A stretch of DNA of 64,000 bases from Sediminibacterium sp. UBA657 (GTDB lineage Bacteria > Bacteroidota > Bacteroidia > Chitinophagales > Chitinophagaceae): NCBI GenBank assembly GCA_002299885.1, contig DBOB01000021.1, positions 37,535 to 101,534 on the forward strand, read 5' to 3'. Position numbers and translations under genes: made by a program. This document shows, piece after piece, positions 8,825 to 17,943 of the stretch. Position 1 is the stretch's first letter; each line of letters starts with the position of its first letter. The notes beneath the pieces were generated by a model. The model saw nothing but the letters and a program-made list of their open reading frames with translations, was not told the DNA's origin and ran no database searches.

Positions 8825-9811
8825 ATGAAAAAAGTATTAATTACTGGTGCTGACGGATTTATAGGTTCCCATCTAACTGAAGCATTAGTCAAACAGGGAT
8901 ATGATGTTCGAGCTTTTGTATGCTATAATTCTTTTAATTCCTACGGATGGTTAGATTCTATTCCTGAAGAAACCAAAAGCAAGATTGAGTTTTTTGCTGG
9001 TGATATTCGTGACCCGAATGGGGTAAGAGAGGCAATGAAAGGAATTGATTTAGTATTTCATCTTGCAGCTTTGATTGCCATACCATTTAGTTACCATTCT
9101 CCAGATTCATATATTGATACAAATATCAAGGGGACCTTAAATATAATTCAAGCAGCAAGAGATAATAAAGTGAGTCGTGTTTTGGTTACTTCAACATCAG
9201 AGGTGTATGGAACTGCTCAATTTGTTCCAATTACAGAGCTACATCCAAAGCAGCCCCAGTCTCCTTATTCTGCATCTAAAATTGGTGCGGATGCTATTTC
9301 CGACTCATTCTACAGATCATTTGATTTGCCATTGACTATTGTAAGGCCATTTAATACATTTGGTCCTAGACAATCTGCAAGAGCTGTTATCCCAACAATT
9401 ATTTCTCAATTATTAAATGGTGCTGAAGAGATTAAGCTTGGTGATATAACGCCTACTAGAGATTTGCTTTTTGTGATGGACACTGTAAATGGATTTTTGA
9501 AAATTGCTGAATGTGATAAATTAATCGGGCATGAGGTTAATATAGCTACCCAATCGGAAATTTCTGTAGGGGATTTAGCCCAGTCATTAATTAATCAAAT
9601 TAATCCTAATGCTAAGATTGTTTCTGATTCAGTTAGGTTAAGGCCAGAAAAATCAGAGGTGTTTAGATTATTTGGATCTAATGAGAAGTTAAAGTCATTC
9701 ACTGATTGGAAACAAAATTATAGCCTTGAGGAGGGTTTGTCTGAAACTGTTACCTGGTTCTCTAAAAAGGAAAATTTGCAACAATATAAATCTGACATTT
9801 ATAATGTCTAA
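8825..9811 (+). CDS. legB: LegB-type nucleotide-sugar 4,6-dehydratase (extended SDR)
   Basis: A 328-residue extended SDR protein. The NAD-binding motif is GADGFIGSHLTEAL (residues 7-20), with the catalytic Thr-Tyr-Lys set in TSTSEVYG and SPYSASKIGAD and the family motif RPFNTFGPRQSARAVIPT. The pattern around FHLAALIAIPFSYHSPDSYI is that of LegB, which removes water from a GDP- or UDP-HexNAc to give the 4-keto-6-deoxy sugar that begins legionaminic acid synthesis. The next gene encodes the matching LegC aminotransferase, and the stop overlaps its ATG by 8 bases, strongly suggesting translational coupling. Confidence 0.88.
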   Translation: MKKVLITGADGFIGSHLTEALVKQGYDVRAFVCYNSFNSYGWLDSIPEETKSKIEFFAGDIRDPNGVREAMKGIDLVFHLAALIAIPFSYHSPDSYIDTNIKGTLNIIQAARDNKVSRVLVTSTSEVYGTAQFVPITELHPKQPQSPYSASKIGADAISDSFYRSFDLPLTIVRPFNTFGPRQSARAVIPTIISQLLNGAEEIKLGDITPTRDLLFVMDTVNGFLKIAECDKLIGHEVNIATQSEISVGDLAQSLINQINPNAKIVSDSVRLRPEKSEVFRLFGSNEKLKSFTDWKQNYSLEEGLSETVTWFSKKENLQQYKSDIYNV

Positions 9812-10949
9812 TTATTCTGAAATAATTGGTTTCATAAAAAACCAATTTGATAACAAAGCGTTTATTCCATTACACGAGCCTCGTTTTTTAGGGAACGAGA
9901 AGAAATATGTTGTCGATACGATAGACTCTACATTTGTTTCGTCAGTTGGCGCCTATGTTGATAAGTTCGAGTTAATGATGTCTTCTATTTCTGGGACAAA
10001 TAAGTCAATAGCTGTAGTAAATGGAACATCAGCTTTACAAGTTGCTTTGAGACTTGCTGGCGTTAGTGCTGGAGACGAAGTTATTACTCAAGCACTAACG
10101 TTTATAGCTACAGTAAATGCGATTATTTATAATGGAGCAGCTCCCATTTTTATTGATGTTGATATAGACACCATGGGGCTTTCTCCAAATGCTGTCGAAG
10201 CTTTTTTGGAAGAATTTGGGGAGATGAGAGATGGTATTTGCTATAATAAGAAAACGAATAAAAAAATTGCCGCATGTATGCCTATGCATACGTTTGGATT
10301 TCCAGTTCATTTACATGAATTATTGAAAGTATGCAACAAATGGAATATTCCTCTCGTGGAAGATGCAGCAGAAGCCATTGGAAGTGAATATCATTCTAAT
10401 CCAATTGGTAGTTTTGGCAAATTGGGGGTATTTTCTTTTAATGGAAATAAAATTGTAACAAGTGGTGGTGGTGGTGCTATTGTAACAAATGATGTTGAGT
10501 TAGGAATTAAAGCAAAGCATTTAACCACTACTGCAAAAGTTCCTCATCCATATGAGTACGTTCATGATGAGATTGGATACAATTTTAGAATGCCAAATTT
10601 AAATGCGGCTTTAGCTTGTGCACAATTAGAGCAACTCCAAACGTTTATTGACAGTAAACGGGCTCTCGCCCAGGAGTATAATTCGTTTTTCAAGTCTAAA
10701 GGAATGAACTTCCGAACAGAAATGCCTCAAACCAAAGCCAATTATTGGCTAATGTGCGTTGAATTAGAAAATAAACATAAGAGGGATTCTTTCTTAAAAG
10801 AAACTAATGAAAATGGAGTAATGACAAGGCCAATTTGGCAATTGATTTTTAAATCCCAATTTTATTCTAGCTTCCAAAGAGATGCTCAGATAAATGCTCT
10901 GTATTTGGAAAATAGAATTGTTAATATACCAAGTAGCGTTACTTTATGA
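9804..10949 (+). CDS. legC: LegC-family PLP aminotransferase
   Basis: A 381-residue DegT/DnrJ/EryC1/StrS aminotransferase. The N-terminus IPLHEPRFLGNEKKYV and TFVSSVGAYVDKFE is the LegC signature. The pyridoxal-phosphate lysine lies in FSFNGNKIVTSGGGGA, and the family motif EDAAEAIGSEY is present. It adds the C4 amino group to the keto sugar made by LegB. The frame extends upstream to 9726, but that part lies inside legB and is not conserved; ATG 9804, overlapping the legB stop by 8 bases, is the likely start. It is coupled by ATGA to the next gene. Confidence 0.88.
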   Translation: MSNYSEIIGFIKNQFDNKAFIPLHEPRFLGNEKKYVVDTIDSTFVSSVGAYVDKFELMMSSISGTNKSIAVVNGTSALQVALRLAGVSAGDEVITQALTFIATVNAIIYNGAAPIFIDVDIDTMGLSPNAVEAFLEEFGEMRDGICYNKKTNKKIAACMPMHTFGFPVHLHELLKVCNKWNIPLVEDAAEAIGSEYHSNPIGSFGKLGVFSFNGNKIVTSGGGGAIVTNDVELGIKAKHLTTTAKVPHPYEYVHDEIGYNFRMPNLNAALACAQLEQLQTFIDSKRALAQEYNSFFKSKGMNFRTEMPQTKANYWLMCVELENKHKRDSFLKETNENGVMTRPIWQLIFKSQFYSSFQRDAQINALYLENRIVNIPSSVTL

Positions 10950-11578
10950 AGTATTATATAATTGGTAATGGTGGGCTAAGTAAAGAAATTTTAATTCTTA
11001 CTAAGGAGGTATTTGGTTCTACTTCAAATTTTATGGGATTTATAGATATTGCACCTAAGATGTCTGAAGTATTGATTGGGAAAGAGTTATACCCTGTCTT
11101 TGATGAAGAGATAATACTTTCTAGTTTAGATTATAATTGTAATTTGTATATTGCAGTTGCTGACCCAGAAAAAATTTCAAAAATAAAAGAAAAGTTTAAA
11201 AAATTTAGTTTTCCAAATTTGGTACATCCAAATGTAATATTAGATGAAAATTATGTCAATTTATCTAAAGGTAATATAATATTACCCGGATGTATTTTTA
11301 CAGTTGATATAAATATTGGTTCATTTAATATATTCAATACTAGGGTTACATTAGGACATGATATTAAAATTGGTTCATGCAATGTATTTCAGCCTAATGT
11401 ACAAATTTCTGGATCTGTAAATATTGGAGACAATAATACCTTTGGTGTCAATTCGTGTGTGTTGCAATTAAAAAATATAGGCGATAACAATAAATTGGGA
11501 GCAAATAGCCTTTTGATGAAAAGCATTAAAAGTGGCAAAAAATATTTTGGAATTCCTGCAATGGAAATTAAAATTTAA
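10946..11578 (+). CDS. NeuD/PglD-type sugar N- or O-acyltransferase
   Basis: A 210-residue protein with an N-terminal Rossmann-like segment (MKYYIIGNGGLSKEI) and a C-terminal left-handed beta-helix made of hexapeptide repeats (for example GSFNIFNTRVTLGHDIKIGS and NIGDNNTFGVNS). This is the NeuD/PglD/LegH architecture; the histidine in TLGHD is at the usual catalytic position. In the legionaminic pathway such an enzyme acylates the 4-amino group created by LegC. Its start overlaps legC by four bases (ATGA). Directly downstream lies an acyl-carrier-protein cassette, so the donor may be an unusual ACP-bound acyl group instead of acetyl-CoA; that is inference. Confidence 0.8.
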   Translation: MKYYIIGNGGLSKEILILTKEVFGSTSNFMGFIDIAPKMSEVLIGKELYPVFDEEIILSSLDYNCNLYIAVADPEKISKIKEKFKKFSFPNLVHPNVILDENYVNLSKGNIILPGCIFTVDINIGSFNIFNTRVTLGHDIKIGSCNVFQPNVQISGSVNIGDNNTFGVNSCVLQLKNIGDNNKLGANSLLMKSIKSGKKYFGIPAMEIKI

Positions 11579-11583
11579 ATTAT

Positions 11584-11814
11584 ATGAAAATAGATGATTT
11601 TATTGAAAATTTTAAGTCTCAATTTGATGAGCCAGAAAAAACGAATCTACTTCCTGAGACTCATTTCAAAGAGTTAGATCAGTGGGATTCAATTGTTGCA
11701 ATTTCTATAATTGCTATGGTAGATAATGAGTACGGCGCCAAGCTAACTGGTGATGATATTAGAAATTCCAATACTGTTAATGATTTATATCAAATACTGA
11801 AGTCAAAATGTTAG
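11584..11814 (+). CDS. Acyl carrier protein (first copy of the sugar-cluster acyl cassette)
   Basis: A 76-residue acidic helical protein with the length of an acyl carrier protein. The phosphopantetheine attachment serine is Ser36 in LDQWDSIVAIS, which departs slightly from the usual DSL motif (DSI). Helix IV region DDIRNSNTVNDLYQIL near the C-terminus is typical. It would carry the growing or finished acyl chain as a thioester for the reductases and KAS III-like enzyme encoded next. Its stop overlaps the SDR gene by 7 bases. Being inside a glycan operon, away from other fatty-acid genes, suggests a dedicated role. Confidence 0.85.
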   Translation: MKIDDFIENFKSQFDEPEKTNLLPETHFKELDQWDSIVAISIIAMVDNEYGAKLTGDDIRNSNTVNDLYQILKSKC

Positions 11815-12575
11815 CTGCCAATCCATTTTCCCTTGTCGGCATGAATATTTTAATTACTGGAGCATCTTCTGGAATAGGAAAGTCTGTTGCAGTTGAATCG
11901 AGTGCTATGGGTGCAAATTTAATTATATGTGGTAGAAATGAAATTAGGCTTCAAGAAACATTTGATATTTTACATATTGACAAAAACCAAATTCATAAAA
12001 AATTAATTTTTGATTTAAAGGACGAGGAATCTATTAAAGAGATTTCTAAAAATATTAATAATCTTGACGGTGTTGTTTTAGCGGCTGGGAATGATTTGAT
12101 TATACCGTTTAATTTAACTGATAGATCTACTTTATCCGGTATTTTAGACGACAATTTAATAGGAAATGTTTCACTTCTTCAAAATTTGATTAAGTTTAAA
12201 AAAATAGAATCAAATTCATCAATAGTTTTTTTTAGCTCTGTTAACGGTACACTAATTGGATCAAAGTGTCATAGTTTATATGCCGCTGCAAAAGGAGCAA
12301 TAAACGGGATAGTTAGATCCTTAGCAAATGAATTATCTAGAAAAAAAATTAGAGTAAATGCAGTTGCTCCTGGCTTGGTTGAGACAGGTTTATTTGATTT
12401 GAATAAAGGTATTATCTCAACTGAAGAATTTTTATTATACCAAAAATCTTATCCGCTTGGGTTTGGGAAGCCAGAAGATATCTCGCTTCTCACTATATTT
12501 TTATTATCTACAGCCTCAAGATGGATAACTGGGCAAATTATCACAATTGATGGTGGGTTAACAATTAATCATTAA
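11808..12575 (+). CDS. SDR oxidoreductase, FabG-like
   Basis: A 255-residue classical short-chain dehydrogenase/reductase. The cofactor motif TGASSGIG is at residues 17-24, the structural NxAG element is replaced by LAAGND, the catalytic Ser and Tyr-x-x-x-Lys are in FFSSVNG and SLYAAAKGA, and the C-terminus has WITGQIITIDGGLTI, as in FabG. FabG enzymes reduce 3-ketoacyl-ACP to 3-hydroxyacyl-ACP with NADPH. The ACP gene just upstream and KAS III just downstream support an acyl substrate, although a sugar substrate cannot be excluded. No dehydratase or enoyl reductase is present, which favours a 3-hydroxyacyl product. Confidence 0.8.
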   Translation: MLAANPFSLVGMNILITGASSGIGKSVAVESSAMGANLIICGRNEIRLQETFDILHIDKNQIHKKLIFDLKDEESIKEISKNINNLDGVVLAAGNDLIIPFNLTDRSTLSGILDDNLIGNVSLLQNLIKFKKIESNSSIVFFSSVNGTLIGSKCHSLYAAAKGAINGIVRSLANELSRKKIRVNAVAPGLVETGLFDLNKGIISTEEFLLYQKSYPLGFGKPEDISLLTIFLLSTASRWITGQIITIDGGLTINH

Positions 12576-12577
12576 TT

Positions 12578-13627
12578 ATGGAGAAATTATTTAAAAATTT
12601 AAATATTTCACATGTTGCCTCTGCAATTCCATCAGATATATTTGATTTGCTTGAGCTTTCAAAGTTTTATGGAGAATCTGAGGTAAATAAAATCATTAAG
12701 AGTACAGGAATATCAAAAATTAGAAAAGCTAAAAAAGGATTAACATCATCGGATTTGTGTTCTTCTGCCTTTGAAAATATTATTGAAAATAGCGACTTGG
12801 AATTAGATGAAATAGATGCTGTTATCTTTGTTTCTCAAACACGTGATTATATTTTACCTCAAACATCAAATTTAATTCAATCAAAATTTAATCTTAATAA
12901 ACGGGTTGCTTGTTTTGATTTGCCTATGGGTTGTGCAGGCTATGTAAATGGACTTCTTCAAGCAGCAATGCTTATTTCAGCAGGCTGTAGAAAAGTAGTA
13001 TTATTAGCAGGTGATACATCATCACACTTAATTAATGAAAATGATAGATCAGTCTCCATGGTTTTTGGTGATGCAGGTTCTGCTACAATTATTGAGCAAG
13101 GATCAAATGATATGTATATTAATGTTTGTTCAGATGGCTCAGGAAGCGATAAATTAATTGTTGAAGCTGGTGGTTACAGGATGCCATCAAATATTCAAAC
13201 GAGTAAAGTTTTGGAAGTTGAGCCTGGTATATTTAGGTCAAATAATGACTTATATATGGATGGCATGGCTATCATGAATTTTGCTATTAGTGAAGTACCC
13301 AAAATTATTTCAGAAAGTTTAAATTTTTTAAATTGGAGTAACGATGATGTTGGTTGTTTTGCACTTCACCAAGCAAATTCATTCATGATTAATTATTTAA
13401 GAAAAAAAATGAAAATTCCAATTGAAAAAGTTCCAATATCATTAGAAGGCTTTGGAAATACCGGGCCTGCATCTATACCTTTAATGTTAACTGATTTACA
13501 CTCAAATCTTTTTAAAAACAATCAGTTAAATAAAGTAGTAATGTGTGGATTTGGAGTAGGGTTATCCTGGGGCACAGCATGTTGTGATTTGAGTAATACT
13601 AAATTTTATAAACCAATAGAAACATGA
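12578..13627 (+). CDS. 3-oxoacyl-ACP synthase III-like (KAS III/FabH family)
   Basis: A 349-residue thiolase-fold enzyme. The full KAS III triad is visible: Cys119 in DLPMGCAGYVNG, His264 in ALHQANSFM and Asn294 in GFGNTGPASIP. FabH-type enzymes condense an acyl starter with malonyl-ACP to give a 3-ketoacyl-ACP. Here the gene sits between two acyl carrier protein genes and beside two FabG-like reductases in a nonulosonic-acid operon, so it probably builds a short acyl group for a glycan and not membrane lipid. Its stop overlaps the second ACP gene by four bases (ATGA). Substrate length cannot be read from sequence. Confidence 0.88.
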   Translation: MEKLFKNLNISHVASAIPSDIFDLLELSKFYGESEVNKIIKSTGISKIRKAKKGLTSSDLCSSAFENIIENSDLELDEIDAVIFVSQTRDYILPQTSNLIQSKFNLNKRVACFDLPMGCAGYVNGLLQAAMLISAGCRKVVLLAGDTSSHLINENDRSVSMVFGDAGSATIIEQGSNDMYINVCSDGSGSDKLIVEAGGYRMPSNIQTSKVLEVEPGIFRSNNDLYMDGMAIMNFAISEVPKIISESLNFLNWSNDDVGCFALHQANSFMINYLRKKMKIPIEKVPISLEGFGNTGPASIPLMLTDLHSNLFKNNQLNKVVMCGFGVGLSWGTACCDLSNTKFYKPIET

Positions 13628-13926
13628 ACAAAATTAATCGTGAAAAAATTTCTGAATTAGTATTTAATTGTATAAAAAAATACCAAGAAGAATATGAACA
13701 AATTATCGACATTGCTGAAGGAGAACAAACAAGACTCTTTGGAGGGAATGGACAATTAGATTCCTTAGGATTAGTATCACTAGTGGTAAGCATTGAAGAA
13801 GAAATCGAAACAGAGCTAGGAATTGCTATAGTACTTGCAGATGAGAAGGCTATGTCAAGGAGAACAAGCCCATTTTCAAGAATTGGTAACTTAATTGATT
13901 ACATAGACGAATTGGTTTCAAGTTAA
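13624..13926 (+). CDS. Second acyl carrier protein-like protein
   Basis: A 100-residue helical protein with the phosphopantetheine serine Ser47 in GQLDSLGLVSLV, a textbook DSL motif, followed by an acidic helix EEEIETELGI and a C-terminal NLIDYIDEL helix. It is longer than a housekeeping ACP (about 78 residues), with an extra N-terminal helix and a loop around residues 75-85. Two different ACPs in one cassette suggest two acyl intermediates or separate loading and transfer partners. Translationally coupled to the KAS III gene; the following SDR begins 21 bases downstream. Confidence 0.82.
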   Translation: MNKINREKISELVFNCIKKYQEEYEQIIDIAEGEQTRLFGGNGQLDSLGLVSLVVSIEEEIETELGIAIVLADEKAMSRRTSPFSRIGNLIDYIDELVSS

Positions 13927-13947
13927 ATAAAATCTTATCCAAAAAAT

Positions 13948-14649
13948 ATGAACCAAATTATTTTAATTACAGGATCTCGGAAAGGAATTGGCAGGCAATT
14001 AGCTGAGCACTTCATAGCTCTTGGCAAAAATGTTATAGGTTGTAGCAGATCAGAATCAGACCTTAGAAATGAACTTTATACTCATTTTTGTTTAGACGTG
14101 ACTGATGAAGTTGCTGTTAAGAAAATGTTTTCTCAAATTAGACAAAAGTATGGGCATATAGATATACTAATTAATAATGCCGGTATAGCATCTATGAATC
14201 ATTTCCTTTTGACTCCTTTAATTACAGTTGAAAAGCTTTTTATTACAAATTTTAATGGAACTTTTTTATGCTCTAGAGAAGCATCAAAAATAATGCAAAA
14301 AAAAAGGTATGGTCGAATAATTAATTTTTCTAGTGTAGCAGTTGCATTAAATTTAGAAGGAGAGGCAATTTATGCATCAAGCAAAAGTGCAGTAGAACAA
14401 TTATCAAGAGTAATGTCGAAAGAATTGGGTGGATTAGGGATTACAGTCAATTGTGTGGCACCTACTCCAATTGACACTGATTTAATTAAAGCGGTGCCTA
14501 AAAATAAAATAGATGAATTGATTTCGTATCAATCAATTAAAAGAATGGGATTAATTGATGACGTTATAAATGTAGTAGATTTTTTTATAAATGAAAAAAG
14601 TAGTTTTATTTCTGGACAAACAATTTATTTAGGAGGAATAATATCATGA
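13948..14649 (+). CDS. Second SDR oxidoreductase, FabG-like
   Basis: A 233-residue classical SDR. It has TGSRKGIGRQ (cofactor binding), INNAGIASM (NNAG motif), NFSSVAVAL and YASSKSAV (catalytic Ser and Tyr-Lys) and ends with SGQTIYLGGI. The NNAG motif is intact here, unlike the first SDR of the cassette, so the two are not simple duplicates. Expected role is reduction of a 3-ketoacyl-ACP or a related keto group. The stop overlaps the AMP-ligase start by four bases (ATGA). Confidence 0.8.
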   Translation: MNQIILITGSRKGIGRQLAEHFIALGKNVIGCSRSESDLRNELYTHFCLDVTDEVAVKKMFSQIRQKYGHIDILINNAGIASMNHFLLTPLITVEKLFITNFNGTFLCSREASKIMQKKRYGRIINFSSVAVALNLEGEAIYASSKSAVEQLSRVMSKELGGLGITVNCVAPTPIDTDLIKAVPKNKIDELISYQSIKRMGLIDDVINVVDFFINEKSSFISGQTIYLGGIIS

Positions 14650-15998
14650 CAATAGCAGATAAATTTTTTCAATTAATTGTTGAGCATAGCTCAAAAACAG
14701 CTGTGATTCATGATGAAAAAATATATACTTATGATGAGTTAAATGAAAAGGTCATATTTTATCGAGAAATTTTATTAAATAAAGATATCTCAAAAGGACA
14801 AATTGTTTTTATCATTAGTGATTATTCATTTGAATCAATAGCACTTTTTTTAGCTTTATCTATAAATCGAAATATAGTTGTCCCAATAACTACTGAAAAC
14901 TTAACTGAAATAGAAGATAGATTATCAGAGGCAAAACCAGACTGGATTTTTAATTTACGAGATGGAGATATTTTAAACATAAAAGATAATGTTTCGATAG
15001 AGAGACACAATTTAATAACGCGAATACAAAATGAAAATGCTTCCGGATTAATATTGTTTAGCAGTGGAAGTACTGGAAAACCTAAGGCAATGGTACATAA
15101 CCTAGATGTTTTATATAACACCTTCCTACAAAAAAAACCTAGAATATTAAATTTTCTTGTGTTTTTAATGTTTGATCATATTGGCGGGTTAAATACATTG
15201 TTTAATTGTCTTGCGTGTGGATCTACTATTACTATACCTGAAAATCGACGTCCAGATCATATTTGTTATTTAATTGATAAATATAAAATTAACATTTTGC
15301 CATCTTCACCTACTTTTTTAAATTTAATGCTTATAGGCAAGTCATTTGAGAAATATGATTTATCAAGCCTGAAAATGATTACCTATGGAACAGAAACGAT
15401 GCCAGAATCATTACTATTGAAATTAAAAGAGCAATTACCGAATGTCAAATTCATACAAACCTTTGGCACGAGTGAAACAGGGATAGCAAAAACTACAAGT
15501 AAATCTTCTGAAAGCACTTTAATGAAAATTGAAGATCCTGATCAGGAATATAAAATTGTTGAAGGTGAATTGTGGTTAAGGAGTAAAACGCAAATTTTAG
15601 GTTATATAAATCATAGTAATGATTCTTTTACTAGTGATGGATGGTTTAAAACTGGTGATTTAGTAGAAGAATTTGATGGCGGTTATTTAAGAATTATAGG
15701 AAGATCTAAGGAAGTTATAAATGTCGGAGGAGAAAAAGTGTTACCAACTGAAATTGAATCTATTATACTTGAGTTGCAAGAAATTGAAGATTGCAAAGCT
15801 AAAGGATTAACTAATGCAATCACCGGACAAATGGTTGTTGTTGATATTGTAGTAAAACAAGGTTACGACCTGCAAAGTATTAAGTCAATTGTCCGTAATC
15901 ATTGTAAATTAAAACTTGATCCATATAAAGTTCCTGCAAAAATTAACATTGTCGATGCATTGGCGTTTTCTGATAGGTTCAAAAAAATTAGGTTGTAA
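14646..15998 (+). CDS. AMP-dependent acyl ligase (ANL superfamily)
   Basis: A 450-residue adenylate-forming enzyme. Core motifs are in order: P-loop LILFSSGSTGKPKAM (A3), QTFGTSETGIAKT (A5), DGWFKTGDLVE (A7), IIGRSKEVINVGGEKV (A8) and a C-terminal FSDRFKKIRL whose lysine fits the A10 catalytic lysine. It is shorter than typical acyl-CoA synthetases (500 or more residues) mainly in the N-terminal part. It would activate a carboxylic acid as an acyl-AMP and load it on CoA or on one of the ACPs encoded upstream. It closes the acyl cassette; a glycosyltransferase follows. Confidence 0.82.
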   Translation: MTIADKFFQLIVEHSSKTAVIHDEKIYTYDELNEKVIFYREILLNKDISKGQIVFIISDYSFESIALFLALSINRNIVVPITTENLTEIEDRLSEAKPDWIFNLRDGDILNIKDNVSIERHNLITRIQNENASGLILFSSGSTGKPKAMVHNLDVLYNTFLQKKPRILNFLVFLMFDHIGGLNTLFNCLACGSTITIPENRRPDHICYLIDKYKINILPSSPTFLNLMLIGKSFEKYDLSSLKMITYGTETMPESLLLKLKEQLPNVKFIQTFGTSETGIAKTTSKSSESTLMKIEDPDQEYKIVEGELWLRSKTQILGYINHSNDSFTSDGWFKTGDLVEEFDGGYLRIIGRSKEVINVGGEKVLPTEIESIILELQEIEDCKAKGLTNAITGQMVVVDIVVKQGYDLQSIKSIVRNHCKLKLDPYKVPAKINIVDALAFSDRFKKIRL

Positions 15999-16012
15999 AT
16001 AGATTGATTTTA

Positions 16013-16819
16013 ATGAAAGTAAAAAATAATTCTAAGATAGCTATTGTTATTTTTATATACGATTCAGCATCAAAATATTTCATAAATCTAGTTAATTCTA
16101 TAAATAGTCAAGATTTTGAAGATTTCGAAGTAGTTATATTTAATGATAATGTAAGTGATTCATGGTTGTTTTTTAAAAATCTCAAAGTAAAATATAACAT
16201 TTTCAATTTAGTTCAAGACACTCCTTGCGGCATTCGGTATCAAGGGTTTGAAATATTAAAAGATTTAAATTTTGATTTTTATATATTTCAAGATTGTGAT
16301 GATGAGTTATCACCTTCCCGTGTATCGGATATAATTTCTTTATCAGAAAAATTTAAGATTATTGTTAATGACATTGATTTGATTAATGATTCGTCTGAAT
16401 TGTTAAATTCAAGAATTTGGAAAAATAGATTTATTAACTCTCCATATTTTAATTTTAAAAATATACTTAATTACAACTTTATAGGTTTAGGAAACACTTC
16501 ATTGCATAAAAATTTATTAAAATTCTTACCAAACCGACCACAGCAAGAAATAGTTGCATTAGATTGGTTTATTTTTTATTCAATTCTTAAAAGTACACTA
16601 ATAAAGGGCTATTTTACTTCATCTTGTTCAACTCTATATCGTCAACATTCTGAAAACCAAATAGGAATTGCTGACATAGATAAACTAAACTATATATTAG
16701 AAATTAAAAATAATTTCAATATTCTTATTGGTGTCAAAAACACATATCAGCAAAGTACTAACTATAAAATACCAAAAAAAAATAATAATAATTTCCCATT
16801 TTGGTGGGAATTAAACTAA
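16013..16819 (+). CDS. Glycosyltransferase family 2-like protein
   Basis: A 268-residue protein beginning NSKIAIVIFIYDSASKYF, the beta-strand and loop expected for a GT-A nucleotide-sugar-binding domain, followed by NSINSQDFEDFEVVIFND. The acidic motif FQDCDDELSPSRVSDI stands where family 2 enzymes have their DXD metal-binding site. No membrane helices are seen. The start is taken as ATG 16013; an upstream in-frame TTG at 16004 is less likely. The gene lies between the AMP-ligase and the nonulosonate synthase, so it may add a sugar to the repeat unit. The C-terminal third shows no recognisable motif. Confidence 0.65.
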   Translation: MKVKNNSKIAIVIFIYDSASKYFINLVNSINSQDFEDFEVVIFNDNVSDSWLFFKNLKVKYNIFNLVQDTPCGIRYQGFEILKDLNFDFYIFQDCDDELSPSRVSDIISLSEKFKIIVNDIDLINDSSELLNSRIWKNRFINSPYFNFKNILNYNFIGLGNTSLHKNLLKFLPNRPQQEIVALDWFIFYSILKSTLIKGYFTSSCSTLYRQHSENQIGIADIDKLNYILEIKNNFNILIGVKNTYQQSTNYKIPKKNNNNFPFWWELN

Positions 16820-16825
16820 AGTTCT

Positions 16826-17887
16826 ATGAAACAAATAAATATTGGCGGTAAAATAATACAAGATTTTGATGTCCCTTACATCATTGCAGAAATTGGGGCT
16901 AATCACAATGGTGATATGAATTTAGCTAAGAAAATGATTATTTCTGCAAAAGAAAATGGAGCAGATGCTGTAAAATTTCAATCTTGGTCACCTTCTTCAA
17001 TTGTTTCTAGGGAGGAGTATGACAAAAATCAGAAGTATGATGATGGAGATGGAGGTAAAAAGCATTTTGGTTCTTTAAGAGAAATGGTAGAAAAGTATTA
17101 TTTAAGGGAAGAGCAGCATTATGAGTTAAAGAGTTTTTGTGATCAAATCAATATTACTTTTAGTTCGACACCTTTTACCAAGTATGAGGTAGACCTTCTT
17201 GATAAATGTGATGTTCCTTTCTTCAAAATTGCATCTATGGATATTAATAATTTCCAATTATTAGAGCAAGTTGCAGATAAGCAAAAGCCTGTTATACTTT
17301 CCACAGGTATGTCTACAATAGCTGAAATAGACAAAGCTCTATCAATTCTTCAAAAGTTCAATGTCAAGGATATTGCATTATTACATTGTATTTCAATATA
17401 TCCTCCTTTGTATGAGGATATTAATTTGAATAATATTCCAATGCTTAGGCAGACATTTGGTTTACCTGTAGGCTTTTCAGATCATACTCTTGGTACATCA
17501 ATACCGTTAGCTAGTATAGCGATGGGAGCTTGCATCATAGAAAAACATTTTACAACTGATAAAAATTTGCCGGGTTGGGATCATTTAATCTCTGCAGATC
17601 CTTATGAATTAAAGATTATCAGAGAAGAAGGCGATAATATAGTAAAATCGCTTGGTTCTTTCAAAAGAATTGTATCCCCAGCTGAACAAGAAAAAAAGAT
17701 AAAATTTCGGAGGAGTATTGTTTACACCAAAAATTTACCTTCTGGTCACGTAATTACTATTGATGATTTAACGAGTAAAAGACCAGGAAGTGGTGTATCC
17801 CCAGAATTGATAGACTCTTTAATTGGACGTAAGCTGAATATAAGTGTTGAAGAAGATACACTATTAAACTGGACTCAAATTAATTAA
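16826..17887 (+). CDS. legI: NeuB/LegI-type nonulosonic acid synthase
   Basis: A 353-residue enzyme of the sialic acid synthase family, which condenses phosphoenolpyruvate with a 6-carbon amino sugar. The barrel domain has IAEIGANHNGDMNLAKKMI, DAVKFQSW, FSSTPFTKYEVDLL, ILSTGMSTIAEI, LLHCISIYPP and VGFSDHTLGTSIPLA with IIEKHFTTDK; the C-terminal SAF/antifreeze-like domain has FRRSIVYTKNLPSGHVIT. LegB and LegC at the head of the operon make legionaminic acid or a derivative the best product; neuraminic acid is less likely and pseudaminic acid would need PseB/PseC instead. It is followed by the CBS-nucleotidyltransferase and the CMP-transferase. Confidence 0.9.
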   Translation: MKQINIGGKIIQDFDVPYIIAEIGANHNGDMNLAKKMIISAKENGADAVKFQSWSPSSIVSREEYDKNQKYDDGDGGKKHFGSLREMVEKYYLREEQHYELKSFCDQINITFSSTPFTKYEVDLLDKCDVPFFKIASMDINNFQLLEQVADKQKPVILSTGMSTIAEIDKALSILQKFNVKDIALLHCISIYPPLYEDINLNNIPMLRQTFGLPVGFSDHTLGTSIPLASIAMGACIIEKHFTTDKNLPGWDHLISADPYELKIIREEGDNIVKSLGSFKRIVSPAEQEKKIKFRRSIVYTKNLPSGHVITIDDLTSKRPGSGVSPELIDSLIGRKLNISVEEDTLLNWTQIN

Positions 17888-17943
17888 TACATCTTTTGAG
17901 GGAAATATTATTTTATATTTTAACGAATACTTAAAAATAAATT

